Shown: positions 35,888-48,521 of the stretch, in pieces
How the letters are laid out: each line of letters starts with the position of its first letter
Numbering within the stretch: the stretch's first letter is position 1
Assembly (NCBI RefSeq): GCF_005239225.2
Contig: NC_133301.1
Coordinates: 12,772,318-12,836,317 of the forward strand
Reading direction: 5' to 3'
DNA: 64,000 nt
DNA from: Populus alba
Lineage: Eukaryota > Streptophyta > Magnoliopsida > Malpighiales > Salicaceae
Notes under the pieces: generated by a model
Seen by the model: the letters and a program-made list of their open reading frames with translations, nothing else
What the model was told of the DNA's origin: nothing
Database searches by the model: none
Program-made: the position numbers and the translations under genes

Positions 35888-38089
35888 CTTTGTGCTCTTG
35901 CGCCAATCTCAATCGTATACGTTTCTATATATGTAGTGTTCTTCAGATGATCATAGCTAGGCTCTCTTTACACCTCGACACACCCATGACACTACATCCA
36001 TGCACGCCTTGACAATCCATTAATCAAGGCGTAAACATGATTATCTTGTTTGTATATTTAGAGGGGTTGTAATTTATAGGTAAGCTATTCTCCTCTGCTT
36101 TAATTTGTGATATATATCCTAGCAAGCTCATATGCCTAGATACTTTAGATATACTGAGATTGTTGACATCATATATAATCTACATGTAAAGTCTCTTATT
36201 TAGAGAAAAACAGGCGTAGTTATCCACAAAAATGAGATAGAAATGTTGCAGGCATCCAGCTTTAATCATTCAAAGCAACACTAGTTGTAAATCACTAGGG
36301 ATCTCCCATGCTATTGCGCTGTCAAAATCGTTTCGACCAACTTTTACACAGGAGAGGAGACCTGGGAAAAAGAGTACTTCCGTCACCTTTCTTTGACTAT
36401 CATAAAGAAACTAATTAATTATTAGACGTCATTGCTTAAATCACCAGTTAATTATGATTTAAACGTATATTGTTTCGTTTAACCAAGACTGTTTTCATGG
36501 AGGCTGGGATTAAATCTGGTGCTGTATTAATCGCGACTGATCAAATCAAGAGATAGATAAAAAAACAAACAATTGCATCATGGTAGAAAAGCAATATTTT
36601 ATGCCAATTCCAAATTCGGAAATGGTAGAATCAGAATGGGTATCTAATTTCATCTCTAATCAAACATATATGCTTGCTAAGTCAGACCTCTTTTTCGTGC
36701 CCCATGTTAGCTTGTATCTGTAAAGACCAGCCTTTGCAGGCTATTGATCTTACATTATCAACGACAAAATTCTCTGAAATGACCGCATGTCTGCCAGCTT
36801 TCCCAGCTATTGATCACAAAGATAAACAAAAATCATATCCTTACATTGTGTTTGTTTGGCGTTTCTTCTCCCCGAAAAGTATCTCTTGAAAGAGAATTTA
36901 TGGCAGTACCTCATGTTTCTATCTTGTTAATGAAGCTGCCTGCACGTAATCATTGCCCCGTTTTGGAGATCAGGGTACCCGGTTAATTTCTTTCCATTAC
37001 AAAAGTCAGAAATACCAGACATTCATGGAGCCATTTTTCTAGGTTTGAGTGGTAATCAGGCATCGAGAAACTCTCTCAAGGATCGAGGAGGATTGTTTTT
37101 AATTGTGTAATTCAAAATCCTAGATAATAATATTCCATTTAAATTTGAAAAATAAAAGAGAAAAAGATAATACACTCTTAATTTTCTGTCAATCAAGACA
37201 TTTTTTTACCATTAAAACAAGCAATGTAGTAGTTTGTATTGGTCAACTCTAGGGTTTTCTTCTTCTTTTTTGTTCGGTCGGGAGTGATTAGAAAGAAAGG
37301 GAAGAACTTTAAGAAGACCTCTCAGATCGGACGAGCAGCTTATTCCATAAAAGACTCAACCTTGGAAAGTTATAATTATTAAAGCCCCACTTAATAGTTG
37401 TTACGAGGCAAAAGATCATCCCAATCTTATATTATATTCCATATAATCATTTCCAAATCTTATATTTATATTACTATAAGAGAGAATAAAATACTACAAA
37501 AGAAAAGGAAAAAGAAAAAGAAAAAGATGGGAATATCATCAACGGTTCAGAAACAAGCAAACAAAATAGATTATATAATATAGTAAAATAACTTATACAG
37601 AACACTTATTCAATGATAAAGTCAAGGATATATAAATGTTAGGAGCTGTCTTAATAATTGCAAATGGTATTTTAAAATATTAACTCATCTTCTCTCTAGA
37701 AAAGAAATGGCATAGTTCTTATGATATTACTAAACTTTTGTTCTTATCCTGGTTTGAGGTGAATTCTTTTAAATTAAATAGCTTTTGAAGCTGTGGATGA
37801 TATAGAAAGCCGACACATGAAGCCGACTTCAAGAGGGCCTTTAAGGAAAGGAAGTTGGGATTCAATTGGACGGATAATAATTATAAAATCATCGACGAAC
37901 TTTGCCCTGGGCTCCACAAATTTGACCTACTATAAACTATGAGCTTCTGGGCAACTTTCAACCAAGACAGTGAAGGAGTTACACAACGTGTTAGGAGGTT
38001 TTGCAATTAAGAAAACAAGTTGGGATCGGACAAGCTTTTGATAACTTTTATTACAAAAAAAGTTAGTCACCATTTGAACTCTTACGATT

Positions 38090-38285
38090 AGAAGGTGTTC
38101 GAGACTGTATTTAAAAAAATTTAATTTTTATTTTATTTTAAATTAATATAATTTTTATGTTTTTAAATTATTTTGATGTAATGATTTTAAAAGTAAATTT
38201 TTAAAAAATAAAAAAATATTATTAATATATTTTTTTAAATAAAAAATATTTTAAAAAATAACCAAAATTATATTTCTAAATAAGT
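38090..38285. repeat. Family A copy, reverse orientation
   Basis: Opens gaaggtgttcgagactgta, then taaattattttgatgtaatga, aaaatattattaatatatttt and aaccaaaattatatttc, the reverse block order of the family. Confidence 0.65.
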
Positions 38286-38869
38286 TCTTAGACTATGTAG
38301 TGATAATTACAGTAACAGCTTTTTACAAGGAGAACAGAAGAAAAGGGTTTTGGTTTAGACGAATTTGAACATATCAAGTAGAGTTGTAGGCTAGCTTGGA
38401 TTAATGATATTGGGCTCTGACTCTGACTAGATGTGTGCATAAAAAAGTGAGTTGTTTTTTATAATTTTTTTATTTAAAAATATATTAAAATAATATTTTT
38501 TAAAAAATTATTTTTAATATTAATATATGAAAACGATATAAAAATATATGAAAAAATTAAATAATAAAAAACAACATAATTTTAAACGCTTTCGCAGAAA
38601 CCCCTAAAGGATGCATTCATGTCTTGCAATTTTCAAGAGATTGTCGTAGAATTTTTCTCATATTCTCGGAAATTTGGACTTCCACCTACCACCTTTGCTT
38701 ATATATCATACATTTCAAACTAGCAAATCATTGATAAAGGATATTTAAAATCCGATCGCGTCTTTATCACGCATGGATATTTTTTTATTTATTGTTAATT
38801 AATTTTAATTATTTGAACATTTTGCTATATACATTTAGAAATGCGGCAGAAAGCCCAAACAGAGATTTA

Positions 38870-39070
38870 TAAAAAAAATATATTTTTTATATTTTTGAAT
38901 AATTTTAATTTTAAAATAATGATGTTAAAATAATTTTTTTAAAAAAAATATATTATTTTAATGTATCTCTAAGCAAAAACAACTTTAAAAAATAACTCCA
39001 TCATTTTTATAATATCAAAAATAATTTTTTTTTTAAAATAAGTATTACTGTATTTTCAAACATCATTCTA
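38870..39070. repeat. Family A copy, reverse orientation
   Basis: Contains tttttgaataattttaat, aataatgatgttaaaataat, tattattttaatgtatctc and aagcaaaaacaactttaaaa in the reverse order of the family. Confidence 0.6.
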
Positions 39071-39321
39071 AAGTTAAAACTTCTCAAACAATCAAAGTTA
39101 AAGTGAGAACAGTTTCTCCTATTGGCTTATGTTCAACATGCTACTCATCCACTCTCACATCTTAAGTGTGATCAGCAAAGTTTCAAAAGAGCAATGAAAA
39201 CAAAATGAGACCTTAGCATACCACCGGGGTTTAGCTCCTCGGAACATTAGCTCCACCCTTGCACCGCCGCCTTTCTTTGCAGAGCCACTGTTTTACTGAT
39301 GAGTTATCCTCCATGCTAACC

Positions 39322-39558
39322 TTAATAACTAACTCCACAAATTATCTCAAGTAGCTTGCCTCCTGATTCACTAGTTATACCAGCTCCATTCAACACTGCA
39401 TCTCTGAGGTCCAAGTTCTTCTCATCACCTCTGCTTTCAGAATGAACCTTGTTACTTGATCTTTTGCCTTTCGGAACACTTTCTCCCTTGGATTGATTTT
39501 CCGAAAGGGCATTCTTAGGCTGTGGGGCTTCGCCATTTTTCACATCATTACTTGACAA
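39322..39558 (-). pseudogene. Lys/Ser/Glu-rich fragment, possibly a PDS5-like tail
   Basis: A 78-codon open frame reads NGEAPQPKNALSENQSKGES then VPKGKRSSNKVHSESRGDEK and ends LLEIICGVSY. Composition fits the low-complexity C-terminal tails of plant PDS5C-like proteins. It lies 1.1 kb downstream of the PDS5/DUF1985 gene on the same strand. The sequence just upstream (39560-39640) encodes a basic run (KKKGSKAKQ) in a different frame, with stops between, which suggests decay. I cannot assign it firmly. It could be an exon of an unrecognised gene. Confidence 0.3.
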
Positions 39559-40676
39559 GCTCTATTGGGACTAAAGGAAAACCTTGTTTCGCTTTGCTAC
39601 CTTTCTTTTTCGCCGCCGTCTCCTTCTCCTTGCATGATCACATTTTTCAGAAATTATCAGAGGAAGAGATGGTCAAAAAAGTAAAAGCCACTACAAGTTT
39701 GCCTTGAACATTTTATTCCATGGCTATAACCTAGGAAATCCTCAGCACTTACATTAATGGAGGTTCTACAAGTGTTTGTTCAACTATATATAAGCTGCTA
39801 AAACATTTATCATCATGGGAAGGAGGAAAAATCAGAACTGTTCCAAGAATAGTTTTTGGAGAAAAGCTAGTGGCAAATGAATTAGTGTGGCAATCAACTG
39901 AATGTCTCAAAGGGGGAATCATGTGGAAGCAAGAAGCTGATAGAATTATTAACTCAAAACGTGCATAACAAAAGATCGTATAACATAATCATGTCATTTG
40001 ATATCACCAGGTTCATGGCCATAGTAAAGCTTAATTCTTTTATAATTGGATTTAATCAGGATTTTAGCTCAAACTTCCACAAAAGTTCACCAACGAAAAG
40101 ACTAGCAGAATAATCTCTGACGCCCATTCAGAACTGATCTCAAACCCTAATTTTTTTTCAGGTCAAATTTCAAGTTGGGGTTTTACAGACGTAGTTTCCC
40201 TTTCCTAGTTAAAAATGATTAAGTACACATCTACCATTAATGAAGAGAATGTTAGCCTTTTATAGTTGGAGCAAGAAGATAATGTCTGTGACAGTGAAGT
40301 TACAAACACAAACCATAAATGCTTAGTTACACAACAATGGAAAAATGTTCTTCCAAATCAGAATTTATCCAATCAACTTTTTTTTTTGGTGCACTGGAGA
40401 AGATGAAACACGAACTGCAATCTGGTGATAGCACAGCAGATACATCTCATTTAATTTAACACACATAACAAAGTATAAAAAAGCACTGTCGTTAAAAAAT
40501 TTATTAATATTAATAATAAACAAGACAGGTTATCTATCTCTAGTGATAAAAAGTTCCATCAAAATATTGCATTTTGATATCATCATGAGCTACAGGAGCT
40601 GTATCATCATTTCTAACTCATCTTACTTTTCTTCATTGTGACATTTTCTGCCCTTCCGTGCTCTTCACCTTGGCCT
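39559..40676. other. Spacer downstream of the PDS5/DUF1985 gene
   Basis: Probably includes its 3' UTR just left of 40677. No further exon is needed because the frame ends at TGA. Nothing else is recognised. Confidence 0.4.
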
Positions 40677-43600
40677 TCAACTTTTGACTACAACTTCACA
40701 TTCTTTGCATTCCTTGATCTATATATATTAACAAGAAAGAAACAATCAAAACTGCCATTTTCTAGTAATTGATAAGTTGAAAAGAGAATTCAACAATTAA
40801 CTATTCGACATATAATTGAGCAGAGGGATTTAGATTTGTTAGAGGTGCTAGGACTCGCAATCATACATGTAACTGTCTTATTGTTGCATATTATAACAGG
40901 TTTGTTTGACAAATCATTATTGGTTTTGATGCCATATTACCTCATCAGGTTGCAGATTAGCCAACACCTTTTGAAATGCATCGAATGACCTACTATCCAT
41001 ATTATAATAGAGCACAGAGGGATTTGGATTTGTCGAAGGATCTAGGACTTGCAACTTGCTAATTCGTCCCGATGCTAGTGTCTAAAAGAAATTAAAACAG
41101 AAAAATGTTAAATGCAAATAAAAATAAAAATATCAGTAAGCAGGAATTTTAATCAATAATGCCACTTACCTGCAGCAATGGAACACATCCATTCAAGAAC
41201 GCATAAAATTTGTCCTGGCCAGCCAACTTGCTTGCTGCTTTTTCCAGAGATGTGAGTAAATAGTCATATACTGCCCGTCCCCAGGCATACGAGCCGAAAT
41301 CATTTAGATTTTCCAGGAATTTGAGTGGCCACCAAGATATATATTTAGAATGGGTTGGAAAGAAATAGACATTGAACATGTATACAATGGATAGGCGAAG
41401 GAAGTCCTCAGCTTCACCTTTTCCATCAACCCTCATCAGTTTTAGTTTTTGCAGAAGCAAACAGCTAGATTTTTTAATGGAACTTCTCATTTCTCCATCT
41501 TTCTTTTCCTTACTGGCACCTGTTGACTTCTTTTTGGTTCTTTCATTTCCATTGACTATTTCAAAGCACCTCTGCACAATTTGCGGAGAAATCCGCGCTC
41601 CCAAAAATTTCATGTCCACCCTTTTCCCTTCAAAGCGGAGGCCGATGCATTTCTCAATTTCTTTGCCACAGAACTTGAGTGGACGGCCTGCTACAATAAA
41701 TGCATCCATTTTAGCATCATAGCATTCAATAAGAGCAGCTGCCAGATTGCGATTAATGGGGCATCTAGGAATATCAAGGTAAGCAGAGAAGATTGAATTT
41801 TCAATTATGCTTCTCTTCTTCCCTTTTAAGTTTGAAAGAAACTCATGCATTTTCCGTGCACTGCATTTAGTGTCCATGGCTTGTTTTCCCTCGTATTTAA
41901 GTTTTCGTCTCTGTTAACAAAAAACAGAAAAAGAAGAAAACAGAGCTTTATTAGCCAAGAAAATCAGCAAAAAAGAACCATCCCTGTGAATCATGAAGCA
42001 AGAGAAACTTTTCCGGTAACTAAGAAATCACATTACAAAATTAAGGTTAAACAAGAGGACAAGATGGCAACGTCAATTGGAATACTAACTATTTGGTCTT
42101 TTCGTACTCTTTCTCTGGTTCCCTTCTCTTTCACAATCTCCTCCCCTTGGAAAACTATACCTTCCTTTTGATGTTTCTTCTTGTTGAAAGCCTTCCTTCT
42201 AACCTTCTTGCCTTCCTCATTGTGGTATTCCTCTTGAAAACCCTGTTCTTTACAGCCCTCTTCTCTATCAATTTTCTCCTTTCTACCTTCCCCACTATTC
42301 TCCTCTCTAAAAACCTGCTTTTTGCTGCTTTCTTCTCCATCATTTTTCTCCTTTACAACCGGCTGTGAGGTAAATGCATTGTAAATCCAACTGAACTTTG
42401 CAACTCAAATTCCTTGCTTGATACTTATCAAGTAATTTAACAGAAATATCATGCAACCAGAAAAACTTTTCCCACAACTACAAAATGGTTGTGTTGCAAA
42501 ATAAAGGTACACAAGAGGCAAGGAAAAAATTGTGCAACACTAACCTTGTTGTTTGGTTTGACCAGTTTTCTGCTTCTCTTCTGTTTCATAGCCTCCCTTT
42601 GGAAATTTTCATCTTCCTCTTTAAGTATTTTCTCTTTAAAATCCTTCTCTTTGGTGTTTTTGTCTTCCTCTCTATTCTCCTCTTCAAAACCCTGATATCC
42701 ACAGCCTTCTTTTCTATCATTTTCCTTCTTCACAACTAGCTGCAAGGTGAATATATGGTGAATCCAAATGAATAAAGAGATCCCATTTTAATGTAAAATG
42801 AGACATACAGCAACCTCGGTATGACTTCTTGAATCCTGCAGCTTGTCCCTACTACGCTTCTGGCCACAATAATTTGCCTTAGGCACGTAGGGAGCAAGCT
42901 TTGATCCACAGTTTTCAAATATTCTCTCTCCTAGCTTTTGTGCAATAGGCAAAACATCCTGGTGAAAAAGAAAAGGAAAAAAGAAAAAATCTGATCATTT
43001 AGATAACAAAAAATCTAGAAGAGTTCAAAGGGAAAATGGTTGGTTATACATTCACCTGGTTTCTATTTCTTATAAAGTCCAAAAAGAGGTTGACAATCTC
43101 CAATGGGATCTCTTTAATTTCATCTAAGATTATTATCATAATTAATCCCATAGATGAAAATACAATGTCAGGATGGTGTTCCCTGAAAATTGTGCACATT
43201 CAGTTCAACAATTATAATCCATTCTATTAAAAAGAAATGCAACATGCACTTGCGAGTTGCAATCTTTTCCATGAAAACGCTCGGGTTTATAGCTGTACCA
43301 TCATACTTAAAGAAAATCAAGCATAAGCAACTGCTACATTATTGTCCATAGAAGGGGGAAAACACAATGATACTTTAAAAAATCTGCATATCTGCCCTCT
43401 TTTGGCTCCAGAAAACGTAATACAGCTGAATGACAAAAACAAGAGGTTTATAGTTAAGGATACAGCTGTGCGTGACAAATGACCAACCTTTGTGAAACTA
43501 ATGGGAACTTTCAGCTTTGAACACCTACCCCCTCTCAAAAATAAAAATAAAAATGGAGCATGAAATAAGACCCAAAGAGTGAAGAAAACAAAAGATGCGT

Positions 43601-45151
43601 TGGAATATTAATCCTTGCCAACAAAATGTGCATCATGGGGGAATCACTTAGTCTGTTAAACATCGAAGTCCTCATCATTTAAAACCAACTACATGTGACT
43701 ATATAAAAGAAGATGGAAGAACACCTGAACAAAAGCTGAAAAACTAACAAAAACTAATTTACTTGAGAATTAGCTGAGAGAAGTTGATTGTAAAAGAAAA
43801 AACAATTACACTCAGTCAATATCTCACCTTATATTTGTCAAAAAATGCTTAAACATCTCCATAATCAAGGAATAACATTTACGATCCACCATCAAAAGGC
43901 ATGATCTGACATTTGCAAACTTTTCTAGAATCAAAACTCTTTTATGGTATGAAGGGCTTGAGGTGTCAGATATATTTTCAAATGATGCCACAATCAGCTG
44001 TAAAATTACCTGCGAAGCAATCCAATGTTAGAGAGAACATTTATGAGTAAACCAAAATACACACACAGGAATATGAAATTGGAAACACGGGCAGGTTAAA
44101 GTATCTTGGCATATGCACAAGACTCTGCAAGTACAATCATGTGCCAACTAAAATTCTTAGCTCCTCTGTAAACAAAAACATATGAGACACTTAAAGGGGT
44201 ATGTACCTGCATTTGTTCATCATCATATGAAAAAATTGGTGCTGTTATTCTCAAAATCTGACTAAAGCACAAAGCAACAGAAACTTTCACGTCAACATCC
44301 GAATGACTCAGAAGTTCTTTGGTCATAAGTGCTTTCATTGCAAGGTCTACTGCCCTTTGCATTGAGTTGGAAGGAGATTGATCCATTCTCATTAGACAAT
44401 TCTCAAGTTTCTAAGGAAAGAAAACAAAGAAAGAAAAGGAAAGGAATGAGACAATGCATTTTCATCTGCATTTAAACAGAGAGAGACAAGAAAAATTGAG
44501 CTTAACAAACAGAAAATAGAGGATAATACATTATAACACTTCAATCAACATCTTCACCTCAGAGGTTGTGACATTTAACCTGAAGTATTGACTGCCATTC
44601 CATGTACAACATAGATAATCAAGAAGTTCAAAAGGATCCTCACGTTAAGAAAAATTATTGACAGTCAAATGACCGATAGAAGCCCAAAAAGAATTCTAAC
44701 TAGGTTTCATTCAAATGGGATATTGAATAACCACACGAGACGAACTTCAACAAATTTCTTTTAATTCAAGTTGAACATTAAAACCCAGAAGCAAAAGAAC
44801 ATGCAACATCAACCTACAGCACCTAAAAGAATCAAGTAAATTTAAAAGAAGGGCAGCACAAAAATGACCAGAATCGGAAGCATTTCAACCAATCTAAAGC
44901 TTTCAGAAGGTGCCAATCAAAGTAATTTAATTTAGTCACACCTAAGTCCTAAACCTAAACCATTCAATTCACAAATAAAAATAAAAATTGCAGCTTGAGC
45001 TTGTTCAAGATGAATTAAATGGAGAACGTGTGAGATAATAAAGAAGTACCTCAAGCAAAAGAAGGAGCTGTGAAACAGAAGATGGAGGTGAAAGAAGTGC
45101 ATTTCCAGCTACCTTGATTTCATCTTCCAGCTCTTTATCCTCTCTTTCCAT
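40677..45151 (-). CDS. Chimeric protein: PDS5 N-terminal HEAT region + charged linker + DUF1985-like domain
   Basis: Ten exons: 45151-45050, 44410-44207, 44009-43828, 43182-43056, 42958-42809, 42739-42545, 42362-42090, 41910-41170, 41081-40941 and 40718-40677. All introns are GT-AG. Phases agree, and the 718-codon frame has no stop. Exons 1-5 (residues 1-255) are PDS5-like: LEDEIKVAGNALLSPPSSVS, ALMTKELLSHSDVDVKVSVA, ILRITAPIFSYDDEQMQ, HHPDIVFSSM and DVLPIAQKLGERIFENC. PDS5 binds cohesin and controls sister-chromatid cohesion. Exons 6-7 (256-411) are a Lys/Glu-rich linker with no Met in exon 7. Exon 8 (412-658) resembles DUF1985, a domain found with Ulp1-like proteases in plant transposons: AFIVAGRPLKFCGKEIEKCI and YAWGRAVYDYLLTSLEKA. 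No Tudor domain or protease follows. Arabidopsis PDS5 proteins are longer. The DUF1985 call is pattern recognition and less certain than the PDS5 call. Confidence 0.85.
42010..42775 (-). repeat. Tandem duplication of one intron-exon unit inside the PDS5/DUF1985 gene
   Basis: Copy 42010-42410 (exon 7 plus flanking intron edges) aligns with copy 42470-42775 (exon 6 plus edges). Both exons begin VVKKEND or VVKEKND after a CAG acceptor and end at a GTTAGT donor. The intron sequences downstream share aaggtacacaagagg / aaggttaaacaagagg, and those upstream share gtgaatccaa / gtaaatccaa. Exon 7 has grown by an extra internal repeat (KIDREEGCKEQGFQEE). Confidence 0.85.
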
Positions 45152-48086
45152 ATTTTTTTTCCAGTCTCTCAAAAGTAAACCTTTTAGCAGTTGACAGGGC
45201 AAGTGTTATCAGAATCACCGTTGTCTCTTTAAGGCTAAAACCAATTCTCAGGTTTCCAAGTAAAGAGCTCTCTTATTCATTTTCAGCGGAGAAGGTTTTT
45301 ATCAAGACCGAAGAAAAAGTACAGAGATTCCTTGAATTCCATACAGGAGTTGTACGATGATTGTATATCTCGGATTAGAAATTTAGTATATGCCTAATAT
45401 TCAATTATAAAAATAAGTGAAGAAAATTTTGAAAATTCGTAATTCTATAGAATAATTAAATGAATAATACATAAAAACTTAGATAACAAAAAAAATCCAA
45501 AGTTATAAAATAATAATTAAAAGAGCAAAACATGGCATTCCGGACCTTGGATCGAAAGTTAGGACTTAGGGGTATTCTGGTAGGTGAGTTATTAAAAACG
45601 ATTTTATATTACTTTATATTAAACATAAACATGGTTAGATAACTTAAACCGATAAAAGGTCGCCTAAGTGGGCCTAAGCGGGCCTATATGAGCACAGGTG
45701 GGCCTTGGTAATATGAGTGGTGTTAATGTGGATGTATTTGACGTTGTGTATTTTTAAAATAATTTAAAAGTTTTTTATTTTTTCTCCAAACTAATATTTT
45801 TTAATATTTTCGGATTATTTGATATGCTGATATTAAAAATAATTAAAAAAAAATTATTTTAACATGTTTTGAAATGAAAAACATTTTCAAAAGCAACTGC
45901 AACTATTCTCCCAAATATAATTTTTTTTTTTTAAATATGGATGTTTGGGTCAGCTTGAGCGCACCTCGACTAATCCCACGTACTCTAAAATTAATAAACA
46001 TGTAAACCTCCAGTAACTATCATATTAACAATCATAAAAAAAAAAAAAATTCTTAATCCCAAACTAGATTACCTACTATGCTTAACCAAACATATTTTTA
46101 ATCAGCTTGGTTTTATAACCCTTTTCTTACCTGATGAATTGTGATATTAGTAGACCAGAGGTCAAGTTTGATTACGCCTTATTTTCATTTTTTTTTGTTT
46201 GGGCATTATCAAGAAGTGTACGTTAAGGATTAACGGGAAGAAGGATGGATTGTTTACGAACTATTCAAAAAATAAGTTGCAATCCATATATTATCTTTGA
46301 TTCATGTAATTAATATGCATAGTTATGTTTATGCAAGCTTCAACCAAATTTATTTTAGAAACCTCATTTTAATTAATACTGATAAAAAATAACATTTAAA
46401 TCCATGAAACTAAAGTTAGTATAGTCTAAAACATAACTAGATGCAAGAAGCACATCCATGCAGCCAACCCAACATGAAACTTCAAATCAAAACCCTTTTT
46501 AGTTTATACAAGGCATTTTGCAATAAAATATTTTGAAATTGTGTTAAATGCAAGGATCTAACTTTAATTTTCGCATGGTTAAATTTTTATTGTCAAAAGT
46601 TTACCAACTCGCCTGCTAGACTTGATTTTATCTTTGTCCATCCACTCATGTTTGTTTAGAGACTAAATGTGTTTTCTCACCAAAAAATTTTCTCATACGC
46701 TATTGCTTTACAAAACAAGTAGAACAAATAAGTAAAAAGAATAGAACATGTATAAACACCCAAATTAAATTAATTTTATTTTTTTATTAATTCAAAAGGA
46801 TATACAAATATCCAACGGTCGCTATGCAAAACTTGCAATGCATTAAGGTAAAACATTTTATTATTTTTTTATTATATGCGGTTTTAGTCTTAAAAAAAGG
46901 TTTTTGAAATAACCTTTCATATAGTGTTGAAAACCAAAAGAGTGACTGAAGTTTCAAGGCAAAGCCCTTTTAAATTGAATAAACAAACCCTAAAAAAATG
47001 TAGAATATATTCTATAATGAACATCCATCCGATTTTCCTTAAAATTACCCAATTAGTTAATTTTCAAGAAATGAAGCACACAAACAAGAACTGACACAAA
47101 AAGGTGAAGAAAAATTACCAACAGTAATTATAAACTACCAACAGTAGAAATTGAAACCATAGATCTCTTTTAAGGTCAAGAGTGAGATTGTGGTGTTAGT
47201 TTTAAAGTATTTTTTATTTAAAAATATATTAAAATAAATTTTTAAAAATTTATTTTTAACATTAACACATTTAAAAATATATAAAGAATTTTATTTTAAA
47301 TAAAAAAATTAAAAATTTTAAAAATAAAATTTCCACCGCGTTTCTAAACTATCAAAACAAAAAATCAGGATTTTCTGCTAGGGACGAGCCAAATGAGGCT
47401 TCTTTAAGATCAAACAAAGCAGGAATCTCTTGACGTTACATAATTAGAAAACAAGAGGAAGAAGGAAAAATTCCAGTCAGGCTTTGATAGGGCTTATTTG
47501 GGCTGGAAAAGCAAACCATGGACTCGTATTTATTTAGGGTTATTTGGAGAGTATAATTATAATTATTTTTTAAAATATTTTTTATTTAAAAATATATTAA
47601 AATAATATTTTTATTTTTAATATTAATGCATTAAAATATCTAAAAAAATTAAAAAATATATTAATTTAAAATAAAAAAATAAATTTTTTTTAAAATATAA
47701 AAATAAATAGATAATTAGAAGGAAATGCAGAAATTCTTAGTGGAAGATAACCGTCACGGTGAATTTAGTACGAAGGTAATTAAGGTGGAGTTAGAATAAT
47801 AAGGTAATTAAAACATGATACAAGGCGAGTTTTTAGTTGAATTAGATTGGATATTGAATTCTCTGGGATTCAACTTCCCGTTCGCATTGGTTCCCTTTAT
47901 TTTCAAATGATTTCATGAACGAACAGTTTTGAGTTACATGATGGAGCTGGGAAACCGACTCTTTTTTCTTCTTCTTTTTTGTTACAGGACAACGACTTGC
48001 TTCACCTGCACCATGTGATTTATTAAAAATGCCTAACAGCCGCAGTTCCTTTGACCCTCTTTGCTACTCTTCAAATTCTACTTCTA
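45152..48086. other. Intergenic region upstream of the PDS5/DUF1985 gene
   Basis: No gene supported. Family A copies lie at about 45725-45920, 47195-47345 and 47535-47715. The first 200 bp right of 45151 are the likely promoter and leader of the PDS5/DUF1985 gene. A Met 17 codons upstream of the chosen start, in frame at 45202, would give LLKGLLLRDWKKN, which does not look like PDS5. Confidence 0.4.
47535..47715. repeat. Family A copy, forward orientation
   Basis: Blocks aaaatattttttatttaaaa, atatattaaaataatattt, aatattaatgcattaaaat and aaaaaatatattaatttaaa in family order. A neighbouring shorter copy at 47195-47345 has the same order. Confidence 0.65.
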
Positions 48087-48311
48087 ATGGAGGATCCCGA
48101 AGAGCCTGAAGAAAGAAAACTATGTCTAAATTCTACGGAAAAACAAGAAGAAGACCAACTGGAGAACAGAAATGATCAACACAATCATCTTCATTTCATA
48201 AACCAGTTGGTTAAAGGGCTTCCCAACAAGAAACATTCTTCCTCGTCAAATCCCAACCAGCTTGTCAAGGCCAGCTCAATGCGCTTGTTTCGTCAAAAGA
48301 TTTCAGCTTAG
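48087..48311 (+). CDS. Small hydrophilic open frame of unknown function
   Basis: 74 codons starting MEDPEEPEERKLCLNSTEKQ and ending SSMRLFRQKISA. It is acidic at the N terminus and rich in Asn, Gln, His and Ser. It has balanced composition, unlike the AT-rich spurious frames nearby. No family is recognised. It lies 211 bp beyond the GAPN stop codon on the opposite strand, so it may simply overlap the antisense of the GAPN 3' UTR. A second frame over the same DNA starts MPNSRSSFDPLCYSS, which weakens the case for either. Confidence 0.2.
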   Translation: MEDPEEPEERKLCLNSTEKQEEDQLENRNDQHNHLHFINQLVKGLPNKKHSSSSNPNQLVKASSMRLFRQKISA

Positions 48312-48521
48312 CAGCAAGTATTTAGGTTACGAATGCTTCAAATAAATATGATAGCAACAGATACAGTTCTTATTCTTCTTTTTATCGAGTAATGTTCAAA
48401 CATATTCAACCAAATCAGAAAACAGAGCACGCTAGAGCCCAGATTTACTGCAGCAGAACAACGACTAGCAATCTAGAAGCACACAATCTAGTTGTGATTA
48501 TTGGTTCCCTGATAGATTATA

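Larger units (their letters stand above)
32691..39321. other. Gene-poor region between the bHLH and PDS5-like genes
   Basis: Nothing with a recognisable domain. Family A copies are at about 32941-33085, 38090-38285, 38440-38600 and 38870-39070. (TAA)n lies near 33998-34016. Two overlapping open frames at 34226-34546 and 34434-34808 (+) have balanced amino-acid composition but match no family I know. Microsatellites are listed separately. Confidence 0.45.

Noticed and set aside
36931..36951. Sequence resembling miR167 (tgaagctgcctgcacgtaat)
   Set aside because: It differs from miR167 after the first ten bases, and no pairing arm is found nearby.
42155..42343. 62-codon Arg/Lys-rich frame on the minus strand
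   Set aside because: It is an out-of-frame reading of exon 7 of the PDS5/DUF1985 gene. The correct frame lacks a Met but joins both neighbouring exons.
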